Assembly: GCA_046705545.1 (NCBI GenBank)
Contig: JBJKQF010000245.1
Location: forward strand, 1 to 16,176
Direction of reading: 5' to 3'
Length of the DNA: 16,176 bases
DNA from: JAMCXS01 sp046705545
Lineage (GTDB): Bacteria > Acidobacteriota > Terriglobia > UBA7540
Shown here: positions 6,153 to 13,327 of the stretch, piece after piece
How positions within the stretch are numbered: position 1 is the first letter of the stretch
Layout: every line of letters begins with the position of its first letter
The notes under the pieces: model-generated
The model's database searches: none
What the model was told of the DNA's origin: nothing
The model's input: only the letters and a program-made list of their open reading frames with translations
Position numbers and translations under genes: made by a program

Positions 6153-6953
6153 TTAAACTTTGGAATAGGTTACGCGGACAGCGGGCATGCCATCCGCTTC
6201 ATCGTAGATTTCGATGTCGGGAAAGATATTGGGGCTTTCTCTTTTCAAGACGCGGCAGATATCTACGGAAAGCAATCTGATCTCGGTATCGGCGTGAGGG
6301 CTGCCCCTCATCTCAAGGAAGTGCCGCCAGGAACGGCTGTTCCCGGTAACAAAGATTTTGGTCTCGCACGCATTCGGCAAAATCGATCGTGCCGCTTGCC
6401 GGGCCCACTTACGGCGGTCACGCGGCTCCATCTCCGGATGTTTTTGCTGTACGTACTGCGCCGTAGCGTCCGCCAGTTCGACGTAAGCCTTCCTCAAGGC
6501 CTCGATGGTTTGTTGCCACTGCGCGCGGAGGCCTTCATTCTCTTGGTAGAGCGGGGGTACCACATAGCGGGCATCCCCCTCGTCCACGTAGCGCTGTGAC
6601 AGCTGAGAGTAGCCAAAACCGGCGCGGTGGCGGACCAACTCGTGAGTCAGGGAGCGGCTGACACCGGTAATCAGCAGGCACCAGACCGCGTGCTCCAGCA
6701 CGCTGCCATGCTTGGAACTGAGAATATTATCCAGATACTCGCGGTTAGTTTTGCGTCCCTTGCCAAAGGACATGTAGCAGGTACGGCCCGCAATTTCCGC
6801 CAGGACTTCCGCAGCCTGTCCGGCATCGGTTGTAAAGCTTAAGCCTTCTTCGTCCAGAAAGCGCGCCAGTTCGTCCTGAACCAGCGTCTGCCGCCCCAGG
6901 AGGTAGACTTGCGGCTTCGTGATATAGGGATCAAGCGATGGTTTGGTCGCCAA
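6153..6953 (-). CDS. thyX: Flavin-dependent thymidylate synthase (ThyX) with a variant signature
   Basis: This 266-residue protein converts dUMP to dTMP using methylene-tetrahydrofolate, FAD and NADPH. Family features include KHGSVLEH (81-88), the helix leading to LTHELVRHR (102-110), and the C-terminal region NACETKIFVTGNSRSWRHF with its dUMP/FAD-binding arginines. The classical signature is RHRX7S. Here it reads RHR (108-110), AGFGYSQL, then S119, so eight residues separate RHR and Ser. I rechecked this codon by codon. The start is TTG at 6953-6951. The frame opens at a TAA only seven codons upstream with no ATG or GTG between, and GAAGG lies just before the TTG. The gene follows rpmE on the same strand by 79 bases. 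No ThyA is visible in the window. Confidence 0.95.
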   Translation of the reverse strand: MATKPSLDPYITKPQVYLLGRQTLVQDELARFLDEEGLSFTTDAGQAAEVLAEIAGRTCYMSFGKGRKTNREYLDNILSSKHGSVLEHAVWCLLITGVSRSLTHELVRHRAGFGYSQLSQRYVDEGDARYVVPPLYQENEGLRAQWQQTIEALRKAYVELADATAQYVQQKHPEMEPRDRRKWARQAARSILPNACETKIFVTGNSRSWRHFLEMRGSPHADTEIRLLSVDICRVLKRESPNIFPDIEIYDEADGMPAVRVTYSKV

Positions 6954-7032
6954 CTGCCTTCTCTGCCCTAGAGATTATTGATCTTTGGGATCGACTTGAA
7001 TTCCAGGAAGAAACCGCGCCCCGCCCAGCCAG

Positions 7033-7290
7033 TTAGCTGCCGGCGCTCGTGCCTTTGCCTGACGCAACCGCCGCCTCGCGCTGCCGGAAACCAGCATACT
7101 TCTTCCGGAAGCGTTCCACCCGGCCGGCGCTGTCAACCAGCTTCTGCTTGCCCGTAAAGAAGGGATGGCAGTTTGAACAAATTTCAAGATGCAGGACGTC
7201 ACTCTTATAGGTCGAGCGGGTCTTGAAAGTATGGCCGCACGCGCAGACCACGGTGACCTCGTGATAATCAGGATGAATATCGTTCTTCAT
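7033..7290 (-). CDS. rpmE: 50S ribosomal protein bL31, zinc-binding (C+) form
   Basis: I place the start at the ATG 7290-7288, giving 85 residues (MKNDIHPDYH...). The longer frame to 7356 reads through the promoter and is not credible. AAGGAG lies 5 bases before this ATG. bL31 binds the large subunit and helps form an intersubunit bridge. Cysteines 16 and 18 (CAC) and 38 and 41 (CSNC) are the four zinc ligands of the C+ form, whose level usually depends on zinc; zinc-free paralogues replace it under starvation. The C-terminal tail (about 70-85) is rich in Ala, Gly and Ser and longer than minimal members. thyX follows by 79 bases and is probably co-transcribed. Confidence 0.96.
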   Translation of the reverse strand: MKNDIHPDYHEVTVVCACGHTFKTRSTYKSDVLHLEICSNCHPFFTGKQKLVDSAGRVERFRKKYAGFRQREAAVASGKGTSAGS

Positions 7291-7320
7291 AAAGCTCCTT
7301 GGAAACTGTGCGAAACTTTC

Positions 7321-7349
7321 ATTATAGCGATCCCCGCCCAAACTATCAA
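7321..7349 (-). promoter_or_regulatory. Strong sigma-70-type promoter for rpmE (and probably thyX)
   Basis: On the reverse strand, TTGATA (7349-7344), a 17-base spacer and a perfect TATAAT (7326-7321) give 11 of 12 consensus positions at ideal spacing. Transcription would begin near 7314, leaving a 5' leader of about 24 bases that holds the AAGGAG site. It starts 29 bases after the dehydrogenase stop codon. Confidence 0.72.
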
Positions 7350-7377
7350 TCGCCAATTCTTGAATTTACCGCTAACC

Positions 7378-8085
7378 CTATCCAAGAACAGGCACCATCG
7401 CAGACCGCACCGCCCGCGCCTGATCCCCCAGCAAGAAGTGAATCACGCGCGCCACGTCCTGAGTTTTTACCCACCCAGCAGGATCGGCTTTGGGCATGGC
7501 CCGGCGATTCGCCTCCGTATCCATGGTGCCGGGCATCACGCAATGCGCGCGAATCTCGTGCCCTTCCAGCTCCTTGGCCAGGATTTCTGTCAACTGCTTC
7601 ACCGCCCCCTTGGTCACCGCGTAGGCCGCCGCTCCGGCTCCGCCTCCTCCCAAGATTGCCCCACTTGAAACCGTAACGATCCTTCCGAAATTCCGGCTCA
7701 TCATGCTGGGGATCACCGCCGGCAGCAGCAGAAACACACTGCGCAAATTCAGGTCTAGCATGCGGTCCCACGCCCGCTCGTCAGACTCAAAACTCTTGCC
7801 GACCGCGAACCCGCCAGCCAAGCAGACCAAAAAGTCGAGACGGTCCGATTCCGCCGCAACATCTTGAACAAACCTCTCCGCCTGACTTGAATCGGTCAGG
7901 TCCACGCGACCGCCCGTCAAACGGCCGGCCTGGTCCCCTGCTTCCGCGCGGAGCGCTTTCCATGCACCTTCCTGGAGGTAAGGTACCGCTACCCGGGCTC
8001 CGGACTGCAAGAGATCAAGCACCACGGCGCGCCCCAAAGCTCCCGTGCCACCCGTAACGATAGCGATTCGACCGTCAAAGTCCAT
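7378..8085 (-). CDS. Short-chain dehydrogenase/reductase (SDR family, NAD(P)-dependent)
   Basis: This is a 235-residue classical SDR. The dinucleotide-binding TGGTGALG is at 11-18. The NAG position reads CLAGG (88-92). N113 lies in DLNLRSVF, S140/S141 in TVSSGA supply the catalytic serine, and YAVTK gives Y155 and K159. Length and motif order are normal for the family, which oxidises or reduces many alcohols and carbonyls. An acidic residue after the second strand is not obvious, so I cannot choose between NADH and NADPH. The ATG has GAGGTG about 6 bases upstream. The gene is divergent from the trehalose cluster and shares its upstream region. The substrate cannot be assigned. Confidence 0.93.
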   Translation of the reverse strand: MDFDGRIAIVTGGTGALGRAVVLDLLQSGARVAVPYLQEGAWKALRAEAGDQAGRLTGGRVDLTDSSQAERFVQDVAAESDRLDFLVCLAGGFAVGKSFESDERAWDRMLDLNLRSVFLLLPAVIPSMMSRNFGRIVTVSSGAILGGGGAGAAAYAVTKGAVKQLTEILAKELEGHEIRAHCVMPGTMDTEANRRAMPKADPAGWVKTQDVARVIHFLLGDQARAVRSAMVPVLG

Positions 8086-8087
8086 GA

Positions 8088-8115
8088 TTCACCTCGTTCT
8101 GCGCTATAATATAAT
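8088..8115 (+). promoter_or_regulatory. Candidate promoter of the trehalose cluster
   Basis: TTCACC (8088-8093, 4 of 6), a 16-base spacer and a perfect TATAAT (8110-8115) point toward the sensor-TPS gene. A second overlapping TATAAT occupies 8105-8110. The start would be near 8122, with a leader of about 115 bases. A nearer -10-like TAGAAT (8225-8230) ends 7 bases before the ATG, but I find no matching -35. Confidence 0.4.
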
Positions 8116-8132
8116 GATTCGGCTCGTAACAA
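8106..8132 (-). promoter_or_regulatory. Candidate promoter of the SDR gene, overlapping the opposite promoter
   Basis: On the reverse strand, TTGTTA (8132-8127, 4 of 6), a 15-base spacer and TATTAT (8111-8106) precede the dehydrogenase ATG by about 20 bases. The -10 occupies the same AT-rich block as the forward-strand TATAAT copies, so the two promoters may exclude each other. The spacer is short, which lowers confidence. Confidence 0.3.
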
Positions 8133-8237
8133 AAGCTGCGGATTGCAACAGGCGCTGACCTCGCACTTCAAGGTTTAGTCCCGGCCCGTGTGTTTCTGCG
8201 AAGTCAATCTTGAGCAGGATGTTGTAGAATTTATACG

Positions 8238-10496
8238 ATGCGTATTCGCTACAAGCTTATCGTTTCCCTGATTATCAGCATTACGCTGGTAGCCTTCATG
8301 TTCGCGATTTTCCAGATTCGCGCTGAAAACCACATTCTGCGCAGCGCTCTGGACCAGCACGCACAGGTTTTAGCCGAGAGCCTTGCGGATAACATCGAGC
8401 CTTTGCTGCGAAACCAGTCCTGGGATCAACTGCAGAGCATGCTCAGCCGCTTTGAAAACCGAGAAGGTCTCGCAGGCGTTGTCGTTTACGACCAAACGGG
8501 GAAAAAAGTCGCTGCCGCCGACAAGTTGAAAATCCAGATGGACGTCGTTCCCTCTTCCGTCCGGCAGTCCATCGCTCAAGGCCGCGGTCAAAGCCAGTTC
8601 GTTACCTTGGGCGGCGTCCCCGTCCAGATCTACGTTTTACCCATCCGTGGGGCCCAGGGAGTGGAAGGAGCTCTGGCGCTGTTTCACAACGCCAGTTTCA
8701 TCCAGGCGCAATCCTTCCGCCTTTGGCGCGATACATTCCTGCGACTACTCGTTGAGACAATCCTGGTGGCATTGATCTGCTTCCTGATCATCCGGGTGAC
8801 CATTCTGGAGCCCGTTACCAAAACAGCCCAGTGGTTACGCGCTCTGCGAACCGGCAAGGGTCTGCGCGGAGCACCAATGCCATCGGAAGAATTGTTCCGT
8901 CCCATTACCCAGGAAGTTTCCCAGCTCGCAAAGAGCTTGGAGGTGGCCCGGACCGCCGTTGAGGAAGAAGTGCGTCAACGTGAGTCTGGAGAGGCCGTCT
9001 GGACGCCGGAAAGGCTCCGGGTGCACGTCCGGAATCGCTTCAGCGGGAAGCCGATTTTTGCTGTTTCGCACCGCGAGCCTTACATGCACGTGCACAGGGA
9101 AAACGGCATCGAGTGCCTTGTTCCAGCCAGCGGACTCGTCACATCCCTCGAGCCTATTCTGCGGGCCTGCGACGGCACGTGGGTGGCCGCTGGCGCCGGC
9201 AATGCCGACCGCGAAACGGTGGACAGGCACGACCGCCTCCGGGTGCCTCCCGAGGATCCTCACTACACGCTGCGGAGGGTCTGGTTGACCAAGGAGGAGG
9301 AACAGGGCTTCTACCTGGGATTTGCCAATGAGGGCCTCTGGCCGTTATGCCATATCGCCCACACTCGCCCCACCTTCCGGGAGGCTGACTGGAAACAGTA
9401 CAAGGCCGCCAATCAGAAGTTCGCGAAGGCGGTCCTGGAAGAGATGGAGGGCACGCAAGACCCCGCCGTGCTCATCCACGACTACCATTTTGCCTTGCTG
9501 CCCCGCTTGGTGAAGGAGAAACGCCCCGACGCGCGCGTTGCCATCTTCTGGCACATTCCCTGGCCCACCGCAGAGGGTTTTGGCATCTGTCCGTGGCAGC
9601 GCGAATTGCTGGACGGCTTGTTAGGAGCCGACCTTGCAGGCTTCCACATCCAGTCTCATTGCAACAATTTCTTGGAGACCGTTGACCGCGCCCTGGAGTG
9701 TCGCATTGAGTGGGACCGCTTTGCCGTTAACCGCCGCGGCCACTTCACGATGGTGCGGCCATTCCCGGTCAGCGTGGTTTTTGAAAACGCCGCCTCGTCC
9801 CAAACCCTGTCCAGCAGCCGCCCCACTGCGGAGGAACTTTTCAAGAACCTGGGCGTTGAGGCCACGCTCATGGGAGTGGGTGTGGACCGCATGGACTACA
9901 CCAAGGGTATTGTCGAGCGGTTCCGCGGGATCGAACGATTCCTCGAGAAATATCCCGCATACCAGAAGCAATTCAGCTTTGTACAGATCGGCGCGCCCAG
10001 CCGGACCGACATCCAGCGATATCGTGACCTGGTCGCTGAAATCGAGCGGGAAGCTGAACGCATCAACAACCGCTTTCAGACGGGCGCATGGAAGCCCATT
10101 CTGCTTCTGAAGAGACACCATAGCCACGAAGAAATCACCCGCTACTACAAGGCGGCTGATCTCTGCATGGTCACCTCGCTGCATGACGGCATGAATCTGG
10201 TGGCCAAAGAATTTGTCGCCAGCCGCGATGACGGCCAAGGCGTGCTGATCTTGAGCCGCTTTACCGGGGCCTGCCGGGAACTTCGGGATGCGTTGGTGGT
10301 CAATCCCTATGACACCGAACTCCTCGCAGAGGGAATTCATTACGCCATGGAAATGGACCCCGAAGAGAGGCGCCTCCGGATGCAGCGCATGCGCCGTGTG
10401 GTGCGGGAACACAACATTTATCGCTGGGCGGCCAGTCTGGTCCGAGAGCTTTCCGAAATTCGCCTCGACCGCACTGAACCTTTAAGGGTTCGTTAG
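8238..10496 (+). CDS. otsA: Trehalose-6-phosphate synthase (GT20) fused to an N-terminal membrane sensor module
   Basis: This is a 752-residue fusion. TM1 is at about 7-27, an extracytoplasmic region at about 28-165 and TM2 at about 167-188. A HAMP-like linker follows (about 189-245, with P192 and a helix ending VARTAVEEEV). The arrangement resembles a histidine-kinase input but has no kinase. From about 255 it is GT20. It has SHREP (277-281), PASGL at the sugar-nucleotide loop, GFANEGLWP (361-369), HDYH with D415, FWHIPWP with H439, and VDRMDYTKG giving R551 and K556. DGMNLVAKE gives D650 and E658. The product would be trehalose 6-phosphate from NDP-glucose and glucose 6-phosphate, made at the membrane and perhaps gated by an external signal; the gating is inferred. 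The ATG lacks a clear Shine-Dalgarno. The phosphatase gene follows after 80 bases. Confidence 0.93.
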   Translation: MRIRYKLIVSLIISITLVAFMFAIFQIRAENHILRSALDQHAQVLAESLADNIEPLLRNQSWDQLQSMLSRFENREGLAGVVVYDQTGKKVAAADKLKIQMDVVPSSVRQSIAQGRGQSQFVTLGGVPVQIYVLPIRGAQGVEGALALFHNASFIQAQSFRLWRDTFLRLLVETILVALICFLIIRVTILEPVTKTAQWLRALRTGKGLRGAPMPSEELFRPITQEVSQLAKSLEVARTAVEEEVRQRESGEAVWTPERLRVHVRNRFSGKPIFAVSHREPYMHVHRENGIECLVPASGLVTSLEPILRACDGTWVAAGAGNADRETVDRHDRLRVPPEDPHYTLRRVWLTKEEEQGFYLGFANEGLWPLCHIAHTRPTFREADWKQYKAANQKFAKAVLEEMEGTQDPAVLIHDYHFALLPRLVKEKRPDARVAIFWHIPWPTAEGFGICPWQRELLDGLLGADLAGFHIQSHCNNFLETVDRALECRIEWDRFAVNRRGHFTMVRPFPVSVVFENAASSQTLSSSRPTAEELFKNLGVEATLMGVGVDRMDYTKGIVERFRGIERFLEKYPAYQKQFSFVQIGAPSRTDIQRYRDLVAEIEREAERINNRFQTGAWKPILLLKRHHSHEEITRYYKAADLCMVTSLHDGMNLVAKEFVASRDDGQGVLILSRFTGACRELRDALVVNPYDTELLAEGIHYAMEMDPEERRLRMQRMRRVVREHNIYRWAASLVRELSEIRLDRTEPLRVR

Positions 10497-10576
10497 GCCA
10501 AGCCGCCGAAGCCATTCCGGATTGGGTAACGCGACGGGCGCTTTACCGCTGCCTGCACACGGTCTCCGCAAATACC

Positions 10577-11383
10577 ATGAAACCTAAGCCTTCCCCTAAG
10601 AGATCTCCTGTTCCACGCACCGGACCCGAGGATCTGTTTTCGGCTTGGGACCGAGTGGCCGCACGCGCGCATTCGGCAAAAAGCATCGTGCTTTTCCTTG
10701 ATTTTGACGGCACTCTGGTGCGTTTGCGCCGGAAACCAAAGGAAGTGTTTCTGGGAGAGCCTGCGCGAGGCTTGCTCCGTCGTCTGGCCCGCCATCCGCG
10801 CGTGACCTTATGCTTGATCAGCGGACGGCAACTCGCAGACTTGCGCCGCCGCGCCCGAGTGAAAGGCGCTTTGTACTTTGGCCTTCACGGCTGGGAACGT
10901 AGCGACGGAGAGCCGCCTTCCCTTCCAGGCGTAGACCGCCTCCGCAAGGCGATGCGATCGCTCCAGCGGCAATGCCGGGACCTTCCGGGCGTCCGCGTGG
11001 AGGACAAAGGAATTTGTTTCGCCGTCCATTACCGCACGGCCCCAGATTCCGCTGCGGAGCAGGCAAAGGCCTTTGTTGACCAGACTCTCACCCGCCTGGG
11101 AAACGAGTTCCGCCTGATGGCAGGGAAAAAGATATGGGAAGTCTACCCGCAGAAAATGGGAAGCAAGGGAGCGGCCGCCCAGGACCTGCTCAAGCAGATC
11201 CGCGGCCGGAAACTTGCGATTTATGCGGGCGACGACACAACTGATGAAACCGCCTTTAAGTTGCTTCGCAGCGGAGTGACTATCCGGGTTGGCAAGTTTC
11301 ATGAAACTTGCGCCAAATTCTATTTGCGTAGCCCGGTGCAGGTGCGTATCTTTCTGAAGAGGCTTCTGGAGGTTCTCGGTTGA
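10577..11383 (+). CDS. otsB: Trehalose-6-phosphate phosphatase (HAD family)
   Basis: This 268-residue HAD-superfamily phosphatase removes phosphate from trehalose 6-phosphate, completing the OtsA/OtsB route. Motif I is DFDGTL at 42-47 (nucleophile D42, acid/base D44). SGR at 82-84 is motif II. VEDKG (141-145) and the cap-region HYR match trehalose phosphatases. K197 in KMGSKG is the likely motif III lysine, and GDDTTDE at 218-224 is motif IV. The first 30 or so residues are a basic, Pro-rich extension. The ATG has no obvious Shine-Dalgarno, and I found no better in-frame start upstream. The stop codon overlaps the TTG start of the next gene, and the stretch GGAGG within this gene's 3' end serves as that gene's ribosome site. 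Confidence 0.94.
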   Translation: MKPKPSPKRSPVPRTGPEDLFSAWDRVAARAHSAKSIVLFLDFDGTLVRLRRKPKEVFLGEPARGLLRRLARHPRVTLCLISGRQLADLRRRARVKGALYFGLHGWERSDGEPPSLPGVDRLRKAMRSLQRQCRDLPGVRVEDKGICFAVHYRTAPDSAAEQAKAFVDQTLTRLGNEFRLMAGKKIWEVYPQKMGSKGAAAQDLLKQIRGRKLAIYAGDDTTDETAFKLLRSGVTIRVGKFHETCAKFYLRSPVQVRIFLKRLLEVLG

Positions 11384-12036
11384 AAGAGGCTCAATATCCA
11401 TTTCACTTCGCGACAGCTTCGTACCTGATCCGCATCTGCAATCAGAAGGCAAGACGCCTGTGGGACCTGCAGAGAGGGCTGGCCGAGTGCAGCGATGCCT
11501 CCATCTTCTTCCATACGTTTCACAGCCTGCGCCGCCACCACTTCATCACGGAAGGATTCTCCGACGACTTTGCGCAGTGGATTCTGGCGGCCTGCAACCA
11601 GCCGGAGCTGGCGGAGAAATTGGCTGCGCTGGATTTGCGTGACTACTTGAGCCTGCTCGATCTTCGGAACGACCTGCAGTCTCTGGTCGTCGACTCTTGC
11701 CGCGCCGATCCTGACCGTGCCCAGCAACAGGCTTTTGAACCGTTTTATTTTTCTGAAGCAATCGAAGTCGCGCTCGCCCTGGGCCTTGAGGTCCGGACAC
11801 TGGAGGATTTTCACCGCACTCTGGCCACCCTTAGCAATGCCTCGTTCCATTTCCACTTTGTAACTTCGCGATTGCGGCTCCACCTTAAGACCAACGACTT
11901 TTCACTCTGGTTTTCCACGGCCTTGGGCCGTTCCCATCTGGCGGAGCGCGCAGGACGAATCGATATCTACACAAACACCCTGGAGGTCGCACGCCAACAA
12001 CTGCTGGCTTTGATCAGCGAGGAACTGGAATCATGA
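11380..12036 (+). CDS. DUF5752-like protein, internally duplicated, uncharacterised
   Basis: The start is a TTG at 11380-11382, overlapping the otsB TGA (TTGA) with GGAGG 7 bases upstream. The protein has 218 residues. I believe it belongs to DUF5752, from memory and not confirmed. It has a clear internal duplication. PFHF (7-10), SDAS (38-41), FHTFHSLRRHHF and FSDDFAQW (60-67) reappear as PFYF (121-124), SNAS (152-155), FHFHFVTSRLRLHL and NDFSLW (172-177). LAEKLAALDLRDY (77-89) matches LAERAGRIDIYTN (187-199). The first two blocks are 31 residues apart in both halves. It has no signal peptide and no membrane segment. Repeated His, Phe and Arg suggest a helical pseudo-dimer that could bind a ligand or partner. 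Its place between otsB and treT, overlapping both, implies a role in trehalose metabolism, perhaps regulatory or scaffolding; the molecular function is unknown. Confidence 0.88.
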   Translation: MKEAQYPFHFATASYLIRICNQKARRLWDLQRGLAECSDASIFFHTFHSLRRHHFITEGFSDDFAQWILAACNQPELAEKLAALDLRDYLSLLDLRNDLQSLVVDSCRADPDRAQQQAFEPFYFSEAIEVALALGLEVRTLEDFHRTLATLSNASFHFHFVTSRLRLHLKTNDFSLWFSTALGRSHLAERAGRIDIYTNTLEVARQQLLALISEELES

Positions 12037-13271
12037 ACCGCAGCAGCTCTAAAACCCGCCACATCCACCTGGATGATTACGGTTCCGTCGTAGGAGCACC
12101 GGAAATCCTGGAATTGCGTACTCTGGCCAGGCAGCTGAAAGGCCGCACCGTTCAGATGGTGAACTCGACCTCCGTAGGGGGCGGCGTGGCTGAAATTCTC
12201 AGCCGTCTGGTCCCCCTGATCACAGAGCTGGGACTGAAAGTCCGCTGGGACGTCATCACGGGCGGAAACGATTTCTTCGAGACCACAAAAGCCTTTCACA
12301 ACGCCTTGCACGGGGCTTCTTATGACGAGCCTCCGGAGAGCTTCGAAATCTATCTCGCCTACAATGAGCAGAACCGCGCGCGGCTTCAGATGGACTCGGA
12401 CCTCACTGTCATTCACGACCCCCAGCCGCTCGCCCTCATCCAGGGTCGCGCCGACCATTCCGGGCGATGGATCTGGCGGTGCCACATCGATTTGTCACAG
12501 CCTAATCCCAAGGTTTGGAAGTTTCTCGAACCTTTTGTTCTGAAGTATGACGCAACCTTGTTCTCATCCCCTGACTTCACCCACCAACTGCCGATTCCCC
12601 AATATCTGTTTTATCCCTCGATCGACCCTCTCTCCGAAAAGAACCGTGACCTGGAGCCGGAGTTCGTGTCGAGCGTTCTGGAAAGGTTTGGTATCGACGA
12701 AAAGCGACCGATCCTCACCCAGGTTTCACGCTTCGATCGCCTCAAGGATCCCGTCGGCGTGGTGGAAGCCTACAAGATCGTTAAGCGCTATTTCGACTGT
12801 CAACTGGTACTGGCGGGAGGAGGCGCCGCAGACGACCCGGAGGGCGGCAAAGTGCTCGACGCGGTACGGGAAGTGGCAGCCGGCGACCCCGACATCCACA
12901 TCCTGGACCTGCCACCGTGGAGCGCGCTGGAAATCAACGCCCTGCAGCGCGGCTCAACCATTGTGATTCAGAAAAGTCTCCGGGAGGGGTTTGGATTAAC
13001 TGTGGCAGAAGCACTGTGGAAGAAGAAACCGGTGGTGGCCTCCGCGGTAGGTGGCATCCCCATCCAGGTCATCCACAAGCACACCGGCATGCTAGCCCAC
13101 TCGGTGGAAGGAACGGCCTATCAAGTGCGTTACCTACTCTCTAACCCTTCCATCGCCGAGCGGCTGGGGCGACTGGGCCACGAGCATGTGCGGGAACAAT
13201 TTCTCATTACCAGCGCCATCCGCCGCTACCTGACGCTATTTCTGCACGCTTGCGATCATCAGCCGAGCTGA
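12033..13271 (+). CDS. treT: Trehalose glycosyltransferring synthase (TreT-like, GT4)
   Basis: This 412-residue GT4 enzyme resembles TreT. That family makes trehalose reversibly from NDP-glucose and free glucose, or runs the other way to salvage trehalose. SVGGGVAE at 47-54 is the N-terminal glycine-rich loop. HDPQP (128-132) and WRCHIDLS (148-155) are hallmarks of this family. SRFDRLKDP (232-240) holds the R233/K238 pair that contacts the nucleotide-sugar phosphates. REGFGLTVAEALW (317-329) contains the EX7E motif (E318, E326). The ATG overlaps the preceding TGA (ATGA), with GAGG 10 bases upstream. The last codon is 56 bases from the convergent aldolase. That gap holds only a weak CCGCA/TGCGG repeat (13292-13316), not a convincing terminator. 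A generic GT4 role is the alternative, but these motifs and the neighbours favour TreT. Confidence 0.88.
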   Translation: MNRSSSKTRHIHLDDYGSVVGAPEILELRTLARQLKGRTVQMVNSTSVGGGVAEILSRLVPLITELGLKVRWDVITGGNDFFETTKAFHNALHGASYDEPPESFEIYLAYNEQNRARLQMDSDLTVIHDPQPLALIQGRADHSGRWIWRCHIDLSQPNPKVWKFLEPFVLKYDATLFSSPDFTHQLPIPQYLFYPSIDPLSEKNRDLEPEFVSSVLERFGIDEKRPILTQVSRFDRLKDPVGVVEAYKIVKRYFDCQLVLAGGGAADDPEGGKVLDAVREVAAGDPDIHILDLPPWSALEINALQRGSTIVIQKSLREGFGLTVAEALWKKKPVVASAVGGIPIQVIHKHTGMLAHSVEGTAYQVRYLLSNPSIAERLGRLGHEHVREQFLITSAIRRYLTLFLHACDHQPS

Positions 13272-13327
13272 TCGTTTCCCGCCAGTCTTCTCCGCAGGAC
13301 TCTTTCCCCGTTGCGGCAAGCGAATAG

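Noticed and set aside
7291..7356. 22-residue N-terminal extension of bL31
   Set aside because: It would translate through the near-consensus promoter. The ATG at 7290 has AAGGAG and matches the normal bL31 start.
9621..10412. Reverse ORF of 263 codons
   Set aside because: It lies wholly inside the GT20 domain, where forward-strand catalytic motifs are continuous. It is a long shadow favoured by high GC.
10808..11452. Reverse ORF of 214 codons
   Set aside because: It is antisense to otsB and the start of the next gene and has no recognisable domain.
11320..11883. Reverse ORF of 187 codons
   Set aside because: It is antisense to the duplicated DUF5752-like gene, which has a strong ribosome site, operon overlaps and clear internal repeats.
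13272..13327. Terminator between treT and the aldolase gene
   Set aside because: Only a 5-bp CCGCA/TGCGG repeat with a 15-base loop and no T-run is present, too weak to call.
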